Shown: piece after piece, positions 60,739 through 64,000 of the stretch
How positions within the stretch are numbered: the first letter of the stretch is position 1
How the letters are laid out: each line of letters starts with the position of its first letter
DNA from: Effrenium voratum
Taxonomy: Eukaryota; Sar; Dinophyceae; Suessiales; Symbiodiniaceae
NCBI GenBank assembly: GCA_963377175.1
Contig: CAUJNA010002879.1
Location: 12,501 to 76,500 of the forward strand
Length of the DNA: 64,000 nucleotides
Reading direction: 5' to 3'
The notes under the pieces: generated by a model
Seen by the model: the letters and a program-made list of their open reading frames with translations, nothing else
The model's database searches: none
Told to the model about the DNA's origin: nothing
Program-made: the position numbers and the translations under genes

Positions 60739-62196
60739 AAGGATATGGCTGAAAGGGAAACACACACGCCAAACAGGACGCGATGCATGTTTGGGCGGGG
60801 GGGCCCGTGTTTAAGGACATATGCATCAAATGAACCTCGTTTCGAGGTCCGCCTTTTCAACGAGGCGTCAAGCAATGAGCAGCGTGCGAGGAATGCAATT
60901 CCCCTGTAGCTGAGCTGGAGGAAGCCTGTTGAAGGTTCCTTAGGTGCACCTTGAGGCGCGAGGATTCCATTTTGCGCCGATGCGCCTGGCGCGAGGATTC
61001 CTTTTAGAATTTCCGCTACTGGGGTCGGTGGTGGTGACGCAAGCCTGCGGGGCGGCCTTTAGCGTCCCTCGTGTTTTGTGGGTATCTTGCGTGATGCCTG
61101 ATATTATACGCCAAAAACTCGGGTGGCCAATTTGGTGGAGTTTACTGGGTGTGTTTTTCTTCAGGGCAACCTTGTTCCTTTTGGCAACGGGAAACAGCAA
61201 TATATGCATGTTGAACAACATGGCCTAGAGGGCTTCATACTGGTAGTGGTGAGTGCATCCAGTCGAGTATTTTGATGAGATGCGTGCCTTGGTTGCTGAA
61301 CGACTTGAGTAGGGCCCTCACAAGTCCAACGCAAAACCAATTCAACTATGGGGTGTTGTGGACGACTGCGCTGGCCCTCAACAAAAAATATTGATATTTG
61401 TGAATGTGTCTTGTTTGTTCGAACAGCATTCATCGGCATTAATTGTGGAGGCAAACAACTTCTTTGGACACGCACACATACTTGAGTTGTGCCGAATGTC
61501 TTGCACATACATACACATGCACCTTGCTTCTGTCTGAAATGCGCAAAACCATCCATTCGCCACAGTTCATTCCTTTCTCCTTTGAGTTTGCAGGGGTCCT
61601 CCGCTGACGTCTGGCCTGATCCAAATGGAGGTCCGTTAGGGGCTCAAATGGTGCAGATGTGGCTGGGGTTCGGCGCAGGAAGACACCAAGCCTTGCTTCA
61701 AGCAAGAATGCGCGGGACCTCGCAGGGGCGCATTGTGTTTCTGGGAAGCCACGAATGGCGGGCCCCCAAAGTGCGCTTCCGCCAAGAAAGCAGTCATGGA
61801 GTCAATGGGTGCGGGATTGAACTTCCCCATTTTGTTGTGTGCCTTTGTTTTTTTGTTTTCAGGACTCTTGGTTTTGTTGTTGCTTGTTCCAAAGGCACCC
61901 TCCAAAATATATATATATATAAAAAATGGGACCCCCCCCAAGAAAAAGGACCCCAACAAAGGGCCCCCCCCCCCCAACAAAAAGAGAGAGAAATGGGACC
62001 CCAAGTTCCCCTTTGGGGCCCCAAACCGTTTCCTTCGACTTCCCCGCGTGTTTTCCGCGTGGAGCGCCGATTCCAGCCGTGTCCCAGGTGCGCCGTCGCA
62101 GTCACAAGACGCCATGTGGAGCTCTTGGTCGTCGTTGGGGAGCCCAGGTGACTCTCAATGGACTTTGTTTTTTATTTATTTTTGGTTTAAGAACAT

Positions 62197-62197
<1 letters not shown>
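60739..62197. other. Intergenic, no gene recognised
   Basis: Frames on both strands lack family resemblance. 60951-61004 contains the phrase GCGCGAGGATTCC(A/T)TTT twice. A TA tract is at 61906-61921 and C-runs near 61933 and 61964. Confidence 0.35.

Positions 62198-62292
<95 letters not shown>
62198..62292 (+). repeat. Poly(T) tract of about 95 bp
   Basis: Uninterrupted T run between two copies of GGTTTAAGAA. It could be an expanded T-tract of a family-D element or the reverse complement of a retroposed poly(A) tail. Run length in an assembly is unreliable. Confidence 0.9.
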
Positions 62293-62373
62293 CGGTTTAA
62301 GAATGGACTTACATTTTGTTTTAAAGAATATATTTTTTTGAGAACATGTTTTTTTTGGTTTCAGAATGGACCT

Positions 62374-62542
62374 CCATTTGTTTAAGAATAATGTTCTCTG
62401 ATTTTTCCCCTCTTGGTTTTGAAGGGAATCTGTGACTACTGGACATATTGTTTGATTTCTCCCTGTTGGTTTTTAGGGGAATCTGTGACTACTGGAAAGT
62501 TTTAGTTCGTTTTTTTTTTTTCCCAGGGGTCTGAACCAAATG
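62374..62542 (+). repeat. MITE family D with duplicated core
   Basis: CCATTTGTTTAAGAATAATG left, two successive cores (GGGAATCTGTGACTACTGGA at about 62424 and 62479), CCAGGGGTCTGAACCAAATG right. An intermediate between single-core copies and the giant array at 43490. Confidence 0.75.
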
Positions 62543-62981
62543 AAAGACCAGGTGAACTCAATGGACCAACTCTACTGCTGGGTTGGATCTTTAGACTGAA
62601 AAACTTTATGGATTCCCCTCATATTTCCTTTTAACCAGCAACAAGTTAAACTTTTTGCTGGGGGATCTACAGCACCCAAGCCAAGGCGATCTTTTTTGCA
62701 AGTCGCAAGTTGCATTTTCTTGGGAGCTTGACAGGTGGTCACCTATTCTTGTACTGTGACGTTGACTACTTCGGGAGGCCTTCAGAAAGTGGTTGGTGCT
62801 CGTTCGAGCAGATTTTTGTGAAACAAAACACAGTTGGCTAAACAAAAATCATATTCTAGGAGGGGCTGAGCCTGCGGCTCAAGGCACCTAGCCTTGTTGC
62901 AAGTCCTGAATTTCGTACAGAGATGGAGCCGGCTCAGGGACTGGCATTGCAAGCATGACTTGACCTTTGGAATGACCATCC

Positions 62982-63093
62982 AGGTCCCCCAGTGGGTCCC
63001 CCAGTAGTGCCCTTCTACCCTAGGGTTCCTCTACTAAAATATACTACAGCAAAAAGGGTACCCTTATTCTAACCTCTGTACTGGAGGACCTAG
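62982..63093 (+). repeat. MITE family B with a repeated left end
   Basis: AGGTCCCCCAGTGGGTCCCCCAGTAGTGCCC left (the terminal 10 bp is present twice), CTACTAAAATATACTACAG middle, CTGTACTGGAGGACCTAG right. Confidence 0.75.
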
Positions 63094-64000
63094 CCGTTTG
63101 TATCTTTTGCGGAACATCGCGAAATGCTGCAAATCGAGCAAACAAAACGCGAAAAGAGCGCCACAACCTGCACAAGGACGCAACTCTGGAAAAGTTGTCA
63201 AATCTAGCTTTGCAGGATCACAGAGGGCAGTTGCCTCGTCAGCAGCCCCAGGGTTTCAATCCACAAGTATTGTCCAGGTAGGGCAAACAGCACCATCGAC
63301 CACGTGGCAAGCCGTCGCGGGTCGGCCAGAAAAAGTGTGGCATCGGTTCAAAGACTATAAGTGTGCGGCGAAGTTTGTAGCTCAAAGTTCGCTTTTGGTG
63401 GAGCTGTTGGCAGGCAATCCACACAGATCCTTCTCGGCTACGAAGGTTTGTGACCCTGGAGTAATGGGAAACCCCTGGTGGAAAATTGGGGGTGTCCCTT
63501 GCTAGAGGTGATTTGATTCGGGGATAAGACTTCGGCCATTGACAGTTGCACGAGAATCAAAGCCAGAGGATTCGCCCCCAACTGCACAGCGCCTGCCACC
63601 GTTGGCCAAATTGAAGGAACTGCGTTTCGTTGAAGCTCCGCAAGCCCTCATATAGATTTGATAGGTTCTCGAATATTCTAGAATTAATCGGCTTCGGGAT
63701 GCTGCTCAACAAGCACACCTGTTGGCAGTCTGTTGCGGAGAAACTGTTTTTTGTGTTCTTGTTTTTTTGCAAGGGTGCGCGTGCAAGGCAACGATTCTTA
63801 AGGCACTGACGGTCCGACCAATGGTCGTTCACTGGCCAAAAGACCCACCGTTTGCTTTGAGGCTACGGCGATGGGTTGTTTGGGGGTAAGTCAAGCACGA
63901 GGTGTCCCATTCAAGGTTTCTTTCTAGGGGTACCTTCCATTTCCATTCTTAACCCAGGGATCCGAAGCTTTTCAGGAAACCATCTTAAAATCTCAGGGGG
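63094..64000. other. Intergenic, no gene recognised
   Basis: A 135-codon + frame (63098-63505) has no recognised domain and begins in the edge of a MITE, so it is not called. The window end (63930-63985) repeats the GGGGTACCTTCCATTTCCATTC phrase also found at 220-242 and 54375. Confidence 0.35.

Noticed and set aside
61733..62341. 200-codon frame ending in a phenylalanine run
   Set aside because: Created by the 95-bp poly(T) tract; upstream part has no family resemblance.

Overview
The window looks like nuclear DNA of a dinoflagellate, probably a Symbiodiniaceae-type alga. Four things point that way: polyprotein and accessory domains of dinoflagellate mobile elements, apparent GC-AG introns of 46-66 nt, TTTAGGG-like repeats, and a very high density of short inverted-repeat elements. 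No rRNA, tRNA, CRISPR array or bacterial-type operon was seen, and no confident ordinary host gene.

Centre (15368-37207): one Ty1/copia-class LTR retrotransposon on the + strand. Its two 256-bp LTRs differ at 2 positions and it is flanked by the 5-bp target duplication TTTTA. After the 5' LTR come a primer-binding site, ORF1 (15689-17731, an RS/proline-rich protein ending in a HAD-like domain) and then a gag-pol polyprotein from 18103 to 36799. The polyprotein order is coiled coil, CCHC knuckle, Gag, CCCH finger, aspartic protease, integrase, methyltransferase-like domain, reverse transcriptase (YVDD) and RNase H. A polypurine tract precedes the 3' LTR. Three frameshifts (about 19410, 33080 and 36080) break the polyprotein.

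Nested insert (21362-32098): a 10.7-kb DNA transposon sits inside the polyprotein between protease and integrase. It has 27-bp imperfect terminal inverted repeats and a 3-bp GAG target duplication; leaving it out restores the polyprotein frame exactly. Its coding stretches are all on the minus strand and are split by short introns. They form a proline-rich/helical set (31244-28775), a cytosine-methyltransferase-like gene (28252-27320), a Lys/Ala-rich plus dinoflagellate-type domain gene (26664-24150) and a CACTA/EnSpm-like transposase (23425-21829). Degenerate CATGAGTGGC-like repeats lie near both ends and in the gaps.

Flanks (1-15367 and 37208-64000): a mosaic of short palindromic MITE-like elements of at least eight families, plus minisatellites and microsatellites. 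At least two families show TA target duplications, and one copy is nested inside another family. Small GC-rich islets with protein-like reading frames are scattered between them and may be exons or captured exon pieces.

Together the window records successive invasions: short elements, then a young-looking copia element, then a large DNA transposon inside it. Both large elements carry methyltransferase-like domains.
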